Origin: FEN-987 sp964598845 | Lineage (GTDB): Archaea > Thermoproteota > Bathyarchaeia > 40CM-2-53-6 | DNA length: 64,000 nucleotides | Direction of reading: 5' to 3' | Assembly (NCBI GenBank): GCA_964598845.1 | Contig: CAZRDM010000012.1 | Location: forward strand, 1-64,000 | Part shown: piece by piece, positions 18,635-26,046 of the stretch | How the letters are laid out: each line of letters opens with the position of its first letter | Numbering within the stretch: the stretch's first letter is position 1 | Position numbers and translations under genes: made by a program | Notes under the pieces: generated by a model | Database searches by the model: none | Told to the model about the DNA's origin: nothing | The model's input: the letters and a program-made list of their open reading frames with translations, nothing else

Positions 18635-18859
18635 TTGAGTGTGCGCAAACCGAAGAAGCATTACCTAGTCCTCGAGTGCAGCGGCTGCAGGCGGTTCCTT
18701 TTGGCGACATCGGACAAGAAGACTAGGACGTGTCCCTACTGCGGGAAACGTGTCTCACTGGAAAATGCGCGAGTTTTCATACGTTCGGAGAAGGCCGCAG
18801 ATGCGAGGATGGTTCTCCAAGAAATGAAGATGGGGGAGCATGCGGGAAAGCCGGGATGA
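18635..18859 (+). CDS. DUF1922-like zinc-ribbon protein
   Basis: A 74-residue protein with LECSGCRRFL and TCPYCGKRV, giving C-x2-C twice, followed by ENARVFIRSEKAADARMVL. The layout resembles archaeal DUF1922 proteins, whose role is unknown but which are small rubredoxin-like zinc folds. The start is uncertain: TTG at 18635 lies only three bases from GAGGTGAT, while GTG at 18641 has better spacing and would give MRKPKKHYLV. It is in the Fap7-Sm operon. Confidence 0.62.
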   Translation: MSVRKPKKHYLVLECSGCRRFLLATSDKKTRTCPYCGKRVSLENARVFIRSEKAADARMVLQEMKMGEHAGKPG

Positions 18860-18916
18860 TAGATGATGCTCCGATAGTGTTAGTAACCTGTCGTGCACAT
18901 GAGGGAGCGAAATTAG

Positions 18917-19345
18917 ATGTCTTCGTTACCAGATCGCAGGTTTATGGAGGAGGTAACAGCCCTGCTTCAGAGGGTTATCACCGTATCCACCTCAAGTGGG
19001 AAGAGTTATACAGGCGTCCTTTCAGGCGTTGATTCACATTCACTCAACATGTGTCTCACAGATGCCAAGGATGAAACGGGACGTGTCGTTCACAAGGTCT
19101 TCTTGAATGGGAGCACCGTCACTCAGATGTTAAGCACTGAGAAGCCATTCAACTTGGTAGCGTTGGGCGAGAGACTTGAGCGAGTCTTCCCAAGGATGGT
19201 TAAGGTCAACGAGAGCGCTGGCGTAATCGTAGTAATGGAGAGAATACGAGTCTCTGAGAAGGGAATCATTGAAGGCACCGGGCCGGCAGCAGAAAGGGTC
19301 CAAAGAGTCTACGACGAATTCATGCGCGAACAAATGCAGACGTGA
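18917..19345 (+). CDS. Sm-like (Lsm) protein with C-terminal domain, SmAP3 type
   Basis: A 142-residue protein. The N-terminal 75 residues form an Sm fold: Sm1 motif ITVSTSSGKSYTGVLSGVDS with HSLNMCLTDA, then Sm2-like HKVFLNGSTVTQML. The C-terminal half (ALGERLERVFPRMV, then IVVMERIRVSEKGIIEGTGP) matches the extra alpha/beta domain of archaeal SmAP3 proteins. Sm-like rings bind U-rich RNA. The ATG at 18917 is preceded by GGGAG. It lies in an operon with Fap7 and tgtA, all RNA-related. Confidence 0.8.
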   Translation: MSSLPDRRFMEEVTALLQRVITVSTSSGKSYTGVLSGVDSHSLNMCLTDAKDETGRVVHKVFLNGSTVTQMLSTEKPFNLVALGERLERVFPRMVKVNESAGVIVVMERIRVSEKGIIEGTGPAAERVQRVYDEFMREQMQT

Positions 19346-19402
19346 GCTGGTCGACAAGAAAACGCATTCGAGAGGGCTCCGTCACCGAAGCTTGAAAGCG
19401 AA

Positions 19403-21016
19403 TTGTCATTCGAAGTTCGTAGCAAAGACCTTCTAGGCAGAACCGGCATACTCCATACGAAACATGGACCCGTAGAAACACCCTTCCTTTTCCCTGTCGT
19501 TAACCCGAATGCTCAAGTTATTTCCCCCAAAGACCTACGAGATAAGATCGGCTTCGAGGCCCTGATTACAAACGCCTACTTGGTCTGGCGGCGCTATCGC
19601 GGGGAGTCGGATATTCCAAAGATACATGAACTTCTGGGCTTTGATGGGGTTATCGAGACCGACTCTGGTGCATATCAGATTCTACAATACGGGGACGTAG
19701 AAGTCCAACCGGCCGAAATAGTTCGGTTCCAAGAGAGGCTTGACAGCGATATCGCAATCATTCTAGATGTTCCCACAGGCCAGGAGGTCTCGCGGGATCG
19801 AGCGAAATGGACCGTCGATGAAACCATCCGTAGAGCCGACGAGGCCCTTCGCGTAGTCACAAGGAAAGATATTCTCTGGGTTGGTCCAGTGCAGGGAGGC
19901 GTCTATCCGGAACTTGTGGCCCATTCAGCTCGAGAGATGGCGAAGCGAGATTTTGCGATTCACGCCTTGGGAAGCCCGACGATTGTTATGCAACAGTACC
20001 GGTTTGATTTACTCGTCGACATGATCATGGCGGCTAAGCTGAATCTGCCGCCACATCGACCGCTCCACCTGTTCGGGGCGGGTCATCCCATGATGCTCGC
20101 CCTTGCTGTGGCACTGGGATGTGACATCTTTGATTCAGCGTCCTACGCATTATTCGCCCGCAAAGGTCGATACATGACGACCCAAGGAACAGCGAAACTT
20201 GAGGACCTAGAATATTTCCCCTGCAACTGCCCCGCATGCCATGAGACAGATCCCAGCGAAATCCGGAAACTTCTCTTGACCGATCGCGAGCGTTTTCTTG
20301 CCTCACACAACCTTTACAGCTGCTTCACCGAATCGCAGGCGATCAAGCAAGCGATATCGGATGGTAGGCTTTGGGAATTAGTCGAGGCTCGTTCACGAAA
20401 CCATCCCGCTCTCGAAAGAGCATTCAAGAGGATGCTGCGCTACGCCAAGAGCCTAGAAACGGATACCCCTATAGCAAAAAGAAAGGGCCCCTTCGTCACG
20501 TCCCCAGAATCTCTCAGCCGACCGGAAATCATTCGGTACGAGGAGAGATTACTGGAGAGGTACGCGCCCCCCTCAGCGGCAAGGTCCGTGTTGCTACTGC
20601 CAGAAGAATTCATGAAACCCTTCATGAAAGATCTGAGTCGGGATGATTTCCTCCGGAGCATCGAAGCAAGACGCTATGTGCACATCTGCTCATACGGTCA
20701 AGTCTTCCCAATAATCCCGAACGAGCTGTTTGATGTTTACCCGCTGTCTCAGACTGAGGATGCTTTGTCCCTAACTGAAACTGTTGTCAACCGGGCGTTG
20801 AAGCTGATGACGAGCTACCTCAGAAAGGCAAACTACAGGAATTGTGTGATGGTGGCTCACGAACCTTGGCAACAAAGAATGGGTCGGGCGATTCAAAAGA
20901 GATTCAGAAGAAGAATTGCAGTTAGGGTTCTTAATGTCAGTGACTTTGATGAAGAGGCGTACCAGCAGATTCGAAGATCACTCAAACCGAAGAATCGTTC
21001 CCAACGGATAAGCTAA
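19403..21016 (+). CDS. tgtA: Archaeosine tRNA-guanine transglycosylase
   Basis: A 537-residue enzyme that exchanges guanine-15 of archaeal tRNAs for preQ0, the first tRNA-specific step to archaeosine. The catalytic TIM barrel shows TPFLFPVVNPNAQVISPKDL, the active-site ETDSGAYQILQYG and ILDVPTGQ, and the zinc site CNCPACHETD (about residues 274-283) with a later His. The C-terminal third (LPEEFMKPF...HICSYGQVFPIIP) corresponds to the C1/C2-type extension. The usual C-terminal PUA domain of about 75 residues is absent, so tRNA binding may need a separate PUA protein. The start is a TTG matching the family N-terminus. Confidence 0.93.
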   Translation: MSFEVRSKDLLGRTGILHTKHGPVETPFLFPVVNPNAQVISPKDLRDKIGFEALITNAYLVWRRYRGESDIPKIHELLGFDGVIETDSGAYQILQYGDVEVQPAEIVRFQERLDSDIAIILDVPTGQEVSRDRAKWTVDETIRRADEALRVVTRKDILWVGPVQGGVYPELVAHSAREMAKRDFAIHALGSPTIVMQQYRFDLLVDMIMAAKLNLPPHRPLHLFGAGHPMMLALAVALGCDIFDSASYALFARKGRYMTTQGTAKLEDLEYFPCNCPACHETDPSEIRKLLLTDRERFLASHNLYSCFTESQAIKQAISDGRLWELVEARSRNHPALERAFKRMLRYAKSLETDTPIAKRKGPFVTSPESLSRPEIIRYEERLLERYAPPSAARSVLLLPEEFMKPFMKDLSRDDFLRSIEARRYVHICSYGQVFPIIPNELFDVYPLSQTEDALSLTETVVNRALKLMTSYLRKANYRNCVMVAHEPWQQRMGRAIQKRFRRRIAVRVLNVSDFDEEAYQQIRRSLKPKNRSQRIS

Positions 21017-21056
21017 ATTGCAAAGCCCATCGACTAACTGAACTGCGGTCGTTGAG

Positions 21057-21266
21057 TTGAACCTAGAGCATATCAAACGTGAAATCCAAGAGCTTGCAAA
21101 ATCTCCCGTCGCCGAGAAAATGTATCCAATCACTGCAGAGTGGGTGCCGGTCACTGATGTGCTTGCGATAATCAACAGGTTCGAAAAATACTGGAAACAG
21201 TACAAGGAGACGAAGGAAAGCAGCGATGCCAAGAAAATGATAGAAGAAATTCTTGGAGAACGCTGA
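21057..21266 (+). CDS. Small hypothetical charged protein
   Basis: A 69-residue frame starting with TTG at 21057, 40 bases after tgtA. It is helical and charged (HIKREIQELAKSPVAEKMYP, then a KYWKQYKETKES stretch) and ends in EEILGER. The codon pattern looks coding and no other frame is better. There is no recognisable family; the Trp/Tyr-rich centre (ITAEWVPVTDVL) might bind a partner. It may be co-transcribed with tgtA. Confidence 0.5.
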   Translation: MNLEHIKREIQELAKSPVAEKMYPITAEWVPVTDVLAIINRFEKYWKQYKETKESSDAKKMIEEILGER

Positions 21267-21307
21267 ATTCTCTAGGGCTGATTACGTTATCCGAGAGAAT
21301 TCGCAGG

Positions 21308-21315
21308 TTTTATTT
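21308..21315 (+). promoter_or_regulatory. Putative TATA box for deoxyhypusine synthase
   Basis: TTTTATTT is centred about 23 bases before the ATG at 21334, the spacing for a leaderless or nearly leaderless archaeal transcript. Confidence 0.5.
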
Positions 21316-21333
21316 GAAGTGACAGTGGACTAG

Positions 21334-22410
21334 ATGGGGCGAGGAAGAATGGATCGAGAACAAATTCTAAGACACCCCACTCGACCGATCGAGGTTCAAC
21401 CAGACAAGACTGTTGCCGAACTATTAGCTGACATGGCGTTCACAGGATTCCAAGGCCGTAAATTGGGCGAAGCCGCCGATGTGTGGACGTCATTACTCAA
21501 GAAACGTGAACTTGTAATTTGGATGGGCCTCGCGGGAGCAATGGTACCAGCGGGGATGCGGAAAATTATCTCCTATCTTATCAGACGTAGGATGGTTGAC
21601 GTGCTTGTCACAACAGGTGCAACCGTATATCATGACGCTTACGAGAGTCTCGGAGGCAAACATTTCCAAGGAACAGATATAATTGACAACGTGATGCTGC
21701 GTCGGCATAGAATTGATAGAATGTACGATGTCTACGCGGATGAGCGAAGATTCTACAACTTAGATACTATGATTGAGAAGGATTTCTCGACACGACTTCA
21801 ACCGGGCAGACCATATTCGTCAAGGGAGGTTATGTACGAGTTCGGAAAATGGGTTTCAGAGAAAGCGCGCGACAAGGATGGATTATGTGTTTCTACCTAC
21901 GAGGCAGGCGTGCAAGTATTCGTGCCGGCTATATGCGACAGCGGTTTGGGCTTTTCGTTGATGTTTGCCAATCGTCGGAGAAAGCGCGGAATAATAATTG
22001 ATCATATGAGGGATGTCGATGAAAGTTCCAGGATCACCGAGAAGTCGCGCCATACCGCCGTAGTTATTGTGGGCGGAGGTGTTCCAAAGAATTTCATCCA
22101 GCAGACGGCGGTCGTGGCGAGTTATCAGACACGTCACGACCGAACCCATGACTTCGCGATCCAGTTCACAACCGATGTCCCGCAGTGGGGTGGATTGAGT
22201 GGTTCAACCTTTGAAGAGGCGCAGAGTTGGGGCAAGTACAAAGCCCATGCAAAGATGATCCAGTGCTTCACTGATGCTACAATCGCTCTACCAGTAGTTG
22301 TTCAGTCTCTCACCCAAAGGTTCAAGAGAATGAGGAGGCGCGTTCCGAGTTTCAACTGGGACACCGAAAACGGGTCATTACATCTGACGTTTCAGTCGGT
22401 TAAGCTCTGA
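21334..22410 (+). CDS. dys: Deoxyhypusine synthase
   Basis: A 358-residue protein that builds deoxyhypusine on translation factor aIF5A from spermidine and NAD. Family hallmarks are WMGLAGAMVPAGMRKII (NAD-binding region, about residues 63-79), VDVLVTTGATVYHD, GGGVPKNFIQQ (about 232-242) and the active-site lysine in EEAQSWGKYK (about 288-297). A second start at 21349 (MDREQ) is possible; a TATA-like box 25 bases before 21334 favours the first. Archaeal genomes may carry diverged homospermidine-synthase-like paralogues, but the complete motifs favour Dys. The aIF5A gene is not in the window. Confidence 0.92.
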   Translation: MGRGRMDREQILRHPTRPIEVQPDKTVAELLADMAFTGFQGRKLGEAADVWTSLLKKRELVIWMGLAGAMVPAGMRKIISYLIRRRMVDVLVTTGATVYHDAYESLGGKHFQGTDIIDNVMLRRHRIDRMYDVYADERRFYNLDTMIEKDFSTRLQPGRPYSSREVMYEFGKWVSEKARDKDGLCVSTYEAGVQVFVPAICDSGLGFSLMFANRRRKRGIIIDHMRDVDESSRITEKSRHTAVVIVGGGVPKNFIQQTAVVASYQTRHDRTHDFAIQFTTDVPQWGGLSGSTFEEAQSWGKYKAHAKMIQCFTDATIALPVVVQSLTQRFKRMRRRVPSFNWDTENGSLHLTFQSVKL

Positions 22411-22423
22411 CCCTCGATATCTT

Positions 22424-22615
22424 TCAGCCATACTTGTAAGAGATGCCGAAGCCACCCTTAGGGTGCTTCCATCCTATGTTGTAGCATACGATTCTGCATG
22501 CCCCGCATTCTACACAAGCGTCATAGGTGATCGTGATCCTATCCTCCTCCCACTTGTAGACATCGGTAGGGCAGACTCTAATACATACAAAGTCGAATGG
22601 GCATTTCAAGCACAT
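22424..22615 (-). pseudogene. fixX: fixX relic (ETF-associated ferredoxin-like protein, N-terminus missing)
   Basis: A 63-codon reverse frame reads CLKCPFDFVCIRVCP, then VYKWEEDRITITYDACVECG, then ACRIVCYNIGWKHPKGGFGISYKYG. This is the C-terminal two thirds of FixX, the ferredoxin-like partner of electron-transfer flavoprotein:quinone oxidoreductase, ending in its typical GGFGISYxYG. About 25 N-terminal residues are missing, and the frame abuts a broken fixA piece in a different frame. It could still be translated from an ATG at 22615, but the truncated N-terminus and lost partners argue that it is a remnant. Confidence 0.78.
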
Positions 22616-22818
22616 CTTTGGGCTTGGAGAGGGCCCATCGAGAAGGCTGTGATGGTTCCTCCTAGTTTCTCCTTCAGTCGTATCGCTTCTTCAAGAGCAT
22701 TCAGGCAGAAGTGGGTAACGATGGACGGGACACCCTCACGAATCAGATTCAATGTAATGGGGTCGAAGCGGATATCTGTGGCGTCAGGTATGTGTTTGAC
22801 GCAAACTATGATGTGCAA
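22606..22818 (-). pseudogene. fixA: fixA/etfB relic (first 67 residues of ETF beta subunit)
   Basis: The reverse frame begins MHIIVCVKHIPDATDI, continues DPITLNLIREGVPSI, and reaches TITAFSMGPLQAQ, the conserved AMP-binding region of ETF beta (FixA). It then breaks after three unrelated residues, at the point where FixX coding begins one frame away. A normal FixA has about 260 residues. The rest of fixA and all of fixB and fixC, which would lie between in a fixABCX operon, are absent. Confidence 0.8.
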
Positions 22819-22961
22819 GCCGCCTCAACCCATTCTTGGCTACTGCCAGATCATCCAAATCGGTTTGCGTCTAAGCCGCGAATTTTCTCCGTTGGAGAGA
22901 GTGAACTGCCCTTTTAGTGTTTCCCGCAAAGAAATGACCCAGAAGATGGATAGCCGTTCTA

Positions 22962-23207
22962 CTATCCAATGTCTGGGGAGGGGGATTCAGGAGCTGTTTC
23001 AGCCGTCGCCGCTTGCCGCTGGGCCTCGATAGCTTTCAACCTAGTAACGTAGCCAGCTATCCTATTTCGCAAGCGCTTCGACTGGGTAAGAACCAATTCG
23101 TTGACTGCTTGTTTGTCAGCTTCAAAGTCTCCGCTGAACCGATCAGGGAACTTTCTCAGAAGTTCCCTTGCAGTCCGCTTAACGATTTCCGGACGAACTT
23201 TGCCCAA
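22962..23207 (-). CDS. rps17e: 30S ribosomal protein S17e
   Basis: An 81-residue protein with the S17e core: GKVRPEIVKRTARELLRKFP, then FEADKQAVNELV and SKRLRNRIAGYVTRL. This small-subunit protein is shared by archaea and eukaryotes and absent from bacteria. The start is the TTG at 23207, giving the canonical M-GKVR opening; the frame is open further up, but those residues do not belong to the family. The last 18 residues (QRQAATAETAPESPSPDIG) form an Ala/Pro-rich tail. A TATA-like element lies about 50 bases upstream. Confidence 0.92.
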   Translation of the reverse strand: MGKVRPEIVKRTARELLRKFPDRFSGDFEADKQAVNELVLTQSKRLRNRIAGYVTRLKAIEAQRQAATAETAPESPSPDIG

Positions 23208-23252
23208 GTGCAGCAGCTCTGAAGTGGAACCCGACAACACCGAGGAGCAGTG

Positions 23253-23262
23253 AACATAAACT
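23253..23262 (-). promoter_or_regulatory. Putative TATA box for rps17e
   Basis: On the reverse strand AAGTTTATGTTC lies about 48 bases before the TTG start, leaving a leader of roughly 20 bases. The 185 bases between rps17e and the TatD relic hold nothing else that I can see. Confidence 0.4.
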
Positions 23263-23392
23263 TTGCTAATGACGATTCTGTTAGAGAGATGTGCCTTCAA
23301 ACCAACAGAACCCCAATAGTTGGCTTTGTGGCCCGAGGACACATGTCCAAGGCCCTACTTACCAGTCCCCTGAAACGAATCTCTGGAAGTTT

Positions 23393-23750
23393 CTACCAGA
23401 TCATTTCACGAACGACATCCATACCTTGCGACTTGAGCTCCCCCAGTTTGCGCACAACTTTGAGAACGATCTTACCAACTGCGGTGACATGGCCTCGGTT
23501 CTCATCCAGCAGTTGCTCGAACCTGTCTAGGTCGTAGTTGGTCTTGTTGGTCGCCGTCCAAGGGTGGATTCCAATGGCCGCAAGGAGCGTTCCCTTGTAG
23601 CGTTCGGCAAGCGAGAGTGTCGCGACTGATGTGTCGCGGTCCATCGCGTCTGAGAGTAGAAGTGAAACGTTCTTCTCTGATGCGTCTTCGAGAATTTGCT
23701 CGATTCGATGGGGGGGTCCACGTAACCTAAAGGTTGCAGCGATCCCAACT
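23393..23750 (-). pseudogene. TatD-family hydrolase relic
   Basis: The reverse frame reads IEQILEDASEKNVSLLLSDA, then LLAAIGIHPWTATN and HVTAVGKI, which is the N-terminal third of a TatD-like metal-dependent hydrolase. It then jumps to VLKVVRKLGELKSQG, resembling the family C-terminus, and stops at 23393. About 110 middle residues with metal ligands are missing. At the 5' side a run of seven C at 23715-23721 separates the frame from an upstream one (GYVDPP) by one base. It is a gene with an internal deletion plus a homopolymer frameshift. Confidence 0.66.
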
Positions 23751-23887
23751 GCAGTTTATGCTACATGTGGCGCAGATACAGACCATGATTGAGGCGTTTT
23801 TTACAATAAAACCGTTCGCTTCGCTCAATGTAAGGCCGATACGTGAAAAGATTAGCCTATCATGCCTTATTGGCGGCAAGGAGCAAG

Positions 23888-23895
23888 TTTTAATA
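23888..23895 (+). promoter_or_regulatory. Putative TATA box for the histone gene
   Basis: AAGTTTTAATAG lies 37-44 bases before the histone ATG, suited to a leader of about 12 bases. It is one of the better TATA matches of the window. Confidence 0.55.
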
Positions 23896-23931
23896 GCTTC
23901 TCCCTGTACGCGTGAAAAAACGTGGTTTTTG

Positions 23932-24156
23932 ATGGCTCCTGGCGAGCTCTCATCAGCCGCTGTGCGAAGGCTAATCGAGATGGCGGGTGCCGACAGGGTC
24001 GGCGACGACGCTGTCGAGGAGCTTGGCAAGATACTGGAAGATTTCGCAGTCAAAGTTGGCAAAGAGGCAACAGGGCTCGCTAAACACGCGGGTAGGAAGA
24101 CTGTGAAAGCTCAGGATATCCAGCTCGCGATCAAGAGGGTTCCTCCACCCTCATGA
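23932..24156 (+). CDS. Archaeal histone
   Basis: A 74-residue histone-fold protein. Helix 1 is SSAAVRRLIEMAGADRV, the long middle helix begins DDAVEELGKILEDFAVKVGK, and the third is preceded by AKHAGRKTVKAQDIQLAIKR, the canonical archaeal GRKTVKA(E/Q)DI motif. It binds and wraps DNA as a dimer or longer polymer. There is no N-terminal tail. The ATG at 23932 is chosen by family length and the upstream TATA box; the open frame back to 23734 has no histone features. A GC-rich hairpin follows the gene. Confidence 0.95.
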   Translation: MAPGELSSAAVRRLIEMAGADRVGDDAVEELGKILEDFAVKVGKEATGLAKHAGRKTVKAQDIQLAIKRVPPPS

Positions 24157-24181
24157 GCACGTCACTACTATAGGGATTGTC

Positions 24182-24198
24182 CCCCCGTTTTCCGGGGG
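24182..24198 (+). terminator. Hairpin after the histone gene
   Basis: CCCCCG-ttttc-CGGGGG is a perfect 6-bp GC stem with a 5-base loop, 25 bases after the histone stop and followed by CTATTTATTGTT. Archaeal termination relies mainly on T-rich tracts, so the hairpin may instead protect the 3' end of the histone mRNA. Confidence 0.5.
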
Positions 24199-24285
24199 CT
24201 ATTTATTGTTGAGGTGGGGGTGGGGGCAGTATGCGCGTTTTGGCGCACTCCCCTCTGAGATCGCGATTGCTATATCGGAGTAACT

Positions 24286-24708
24286 CTAGTGGCACGGTTT
24301 CGTTTTTTCGATGGGCGATTTGTGGGCTGTTCTGAAGGATAGACCGCAACCGCAGCTTACTAGTGCGTTTGGGTTGTTGAACTTGAACCCAGACGACTGT
24401 ATAGTCTCGTAGTAGTCGACCTGCATTCCCTTCAGATATTCCAAACTCTTCGGATCGACCACGATCTTGTATCCTTCATATTCCAAGACATAATCGTCTG
24501 GTTTCACGAATCCCATAACCATACTATAGTTCAGGCCTGCGCAACCTCCGCCAATTACGAAAATCCTCAATGCCTTTCCGTCATTCTCGGGCTTTTGCAG
24601 TATCTGCTTTGCATGCTGCAGGGCTCGCTCGTCAGCGAAAGAACCAGCGACTAGTGTCTTCTTAGGATGCTGAGGATCGCGATAACCAAGAACGCTACCC
24701 CGGTCCAA
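24286..24708 (-). CDS. HesB/IscA family iron-sulfur cluster assembly protein
   Basis: A 140-residue protein with the three conserved cysteines: GGGCAGLNYSM (about residues 53-63) and SCGCGLSF (about 117-124). A-type carriers deliver Fe-S clusters to target enzymes; the many Fe-S proteins here (IorA, LutB-like, radical SAM) are plausible clients. The only start before the domain is a TTG at 24708, which makes it overlap the upstream membrane protein gene by 58 bases. The first 20 residues are not conserved-looking, so a later unusual start is possible. Confidence 0.82.
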   Translation of the reverse strand: MDRGSVLGYRDPQHPKKTLVAGSFADERALQHAKQILQKPENDGKALRIFVIGGGCAGLNYSMVMGFVKPDDYVLEYEGYKIVVDPKSLEYLKGMQVDYYETIQSSGFKFNNPNALVSCGCGLSFRTAHKSPIEKTKPCH

Positions 24709-24860
24709 GTGAGGCTTCGTGTGAAAAACCAGACAACTCCCGCTACAATCATCGCTGGCAACAGTAAGAAGAAGGTCCGAAGTACTGCCAGTATGAATAC
24801 CGCGACAATCAGCAATATGATCAGAATAATCAGTTCAGAGGTCGGCGGCAAGAACGCCAT
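24651..24860 (-). CDS. Small two-helix membrane protein
   Basis: A 69-residue protein beginning MAFLPPTSELIILIILLIVA, with a second hydrophobic segment (FFLLLPAMIVAGVVWFF) and a third weak one (VAFLVIAILSIL). Start is the ATG at 24860. Its end overlaps the HesB-like gene. I recognise no family. Confidence 0.6.
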   Translation of the reverse strand: MAFLPPTSELIILIILLIVAVFILAVLRTFFLLLPAMIVAGVVWFFTRSLTWTGVAFLVIAILSILRRH

Positions 24861-24999
24861 TGCAGCTCACATCTGCTTCAACTGTTTCAGGGCAGCTTTA
24901 TGGCTTTGTGGGGCTCAAAGTGGAAAAGCAGCATATTCTCTCCCACTTCCAACCGACCTTAAATTCACAGCAAACATGCCTCAGCGTCAGGTGCATTGA

Positions 25000-25083
25000 T
25001 TGGCCAAGAGAAAGAAGCCAAAGATGAAGGTGTTGCATGAAGCGGCGCGAATAGAACTGCTTCCAGAAGAGTACCAGTCCTAA
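25000..25083 (+). CDS. Very small basic ORF in the 24.9-25.2 kb gap (uncertain)
   Basis: TTG at 25000 opens a 27-residue frame (AKRKKPKMKVLHEAARIELL, then PEEYQS). CCTTAAATTC at 24956-24965 could be its TATA box at a suitable distance. The rest of the 364-base gap shows nothing I can support. It may be a true small protein, a relic, or chance. Confidence 0.25.
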   Translation: MAKRKKPKMKVLHEAARIELLPEEYQS

Positions 25084-25224
25084 ACATACTCTGCGGTTCG
25101 GGGCATTGTTGCAGTATGGGCGCAGGAGGACTAGGCTGGTGTCGATGACTCCTTGATGCACGTGTCAGTGCTATGCCAAAAAGCCTACACACCTGCCCGT
25201 CATCGGCTGAGCCTTATGGTTTGG

Positions 25225-26034
25225 CTAGCTCGGGATCCAGTATGTTGTGAACCTTGTTCTCAGAAAGATCGCCAAGATCAGGAGTGAAGTCAAGGAGAAG
25301 ATCGAAACGTAATCGAGGGTCTTCAGTGACAGCGTGCGATACCACGTTCGTTCCTTCCTTGATCCGAAAGCCCTCAGCTCCATAGCGTCTGCGATGTCGT
25401 AGATCGAGAGCATCGCGTTTACAGCTACCGGGACCAAGAGCGGAACAGTGTTCAGGATTCGCGCAAAGAGTCCTCCCTTAGCTTTTACCTTGAATCCCCG
25501 TGCCATCTGCGCATTCATCGTTGTTTCCAGTTCCTCGACATAAACCGGCAAGTACCGAAGTGAAAGATCGACCACAAAAGCGCCCTTGTAGGGCAATCGG
25601 AGTCTTGCCAAAGCGGGTGCATAAAGTCCGGGGTCTGTTGTCATTATCACCGATACCGAAACGATGGCTAATGACAAGAACCTCATGATTGCGGCGAGGG
25701 CGAAGACTAGGCCTTCAACAGTGATCTTGAAGATCCAGTAACTCGCAATCGTATGGGGATCGGGTACTGTTGCTCCCAGAAATGTGAAGAGGGCGTTAAT
25801 GGAAGAGATGAACGCGATGATGGTCAAGAGGAACTTCCAGGTCCCTTTCACTTCCTTGAAGGGGATCTTGGCTGAAAGATAGAGGAGGATGGAAGCCAAG
25901 AAGGGAAATATGAGTATTCTGATATCGAGAAAGGCAACTTCGGTAAAAATGAATAGAATAACAAGTAGGAATTTTGCTCTCGGATCGAGCCTGTGCAGTA
26001 ATGTATTTCCGGGGAAGTACTTGATCTGTATCAT
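25225..26034 (-). CDS. ecfT: ECF transporter transmembrane component EcfT (system 1)
   Basis: A 269-residue protein with about five hydrophobic segments. The N-terminus LHRLDPRAKFLLVILFIF is the standard EcfT/CbiQ start, and AQMARGFKVKAKGG plus ADAMELRAFGSRKERTWYR contain the two Ala-Arg-Gly (xRG) coupling motifs that contact the ATPases (ARG complete, LRAFG as the second). It is the last gene of a three-gene operon with the fused ATPases and an S component; starts and stops are 12 bases apart. Confidence 0.92.
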   Translation of the reverse strand: MIQIKYFPGNTLLHRLDPRAKFLLVILFIFTEVAFLDIRILIFPFLASILLYLSAKIPFKEVKGTWKFLLTIIAFISSINALFTFLGATVPDPHTIASYWIFKITVEGLVFALAAIMRFLSLAIVSVSVIMTTDPGLYAPALARLRLPYKGAFVVDLSLRYLPVYVEELETTMNAQMARGFKVKAKGGLFARILNTVPLLVPVAVNAMLSIYDIADAMELRAFGSRKERTWYRTLSLKTLDYVSIFSLTSLLILAIFLRTRFTTYWIPS

Positions 26035-26046
26035 TGACCTTGCGTT

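Noticed and set aside
24898..25192. Two reverse ORFs of 75-87 residues in the gap before EcfT
   Set aside because: Composition is unlike a protein and no family pattern or start signal supports them.
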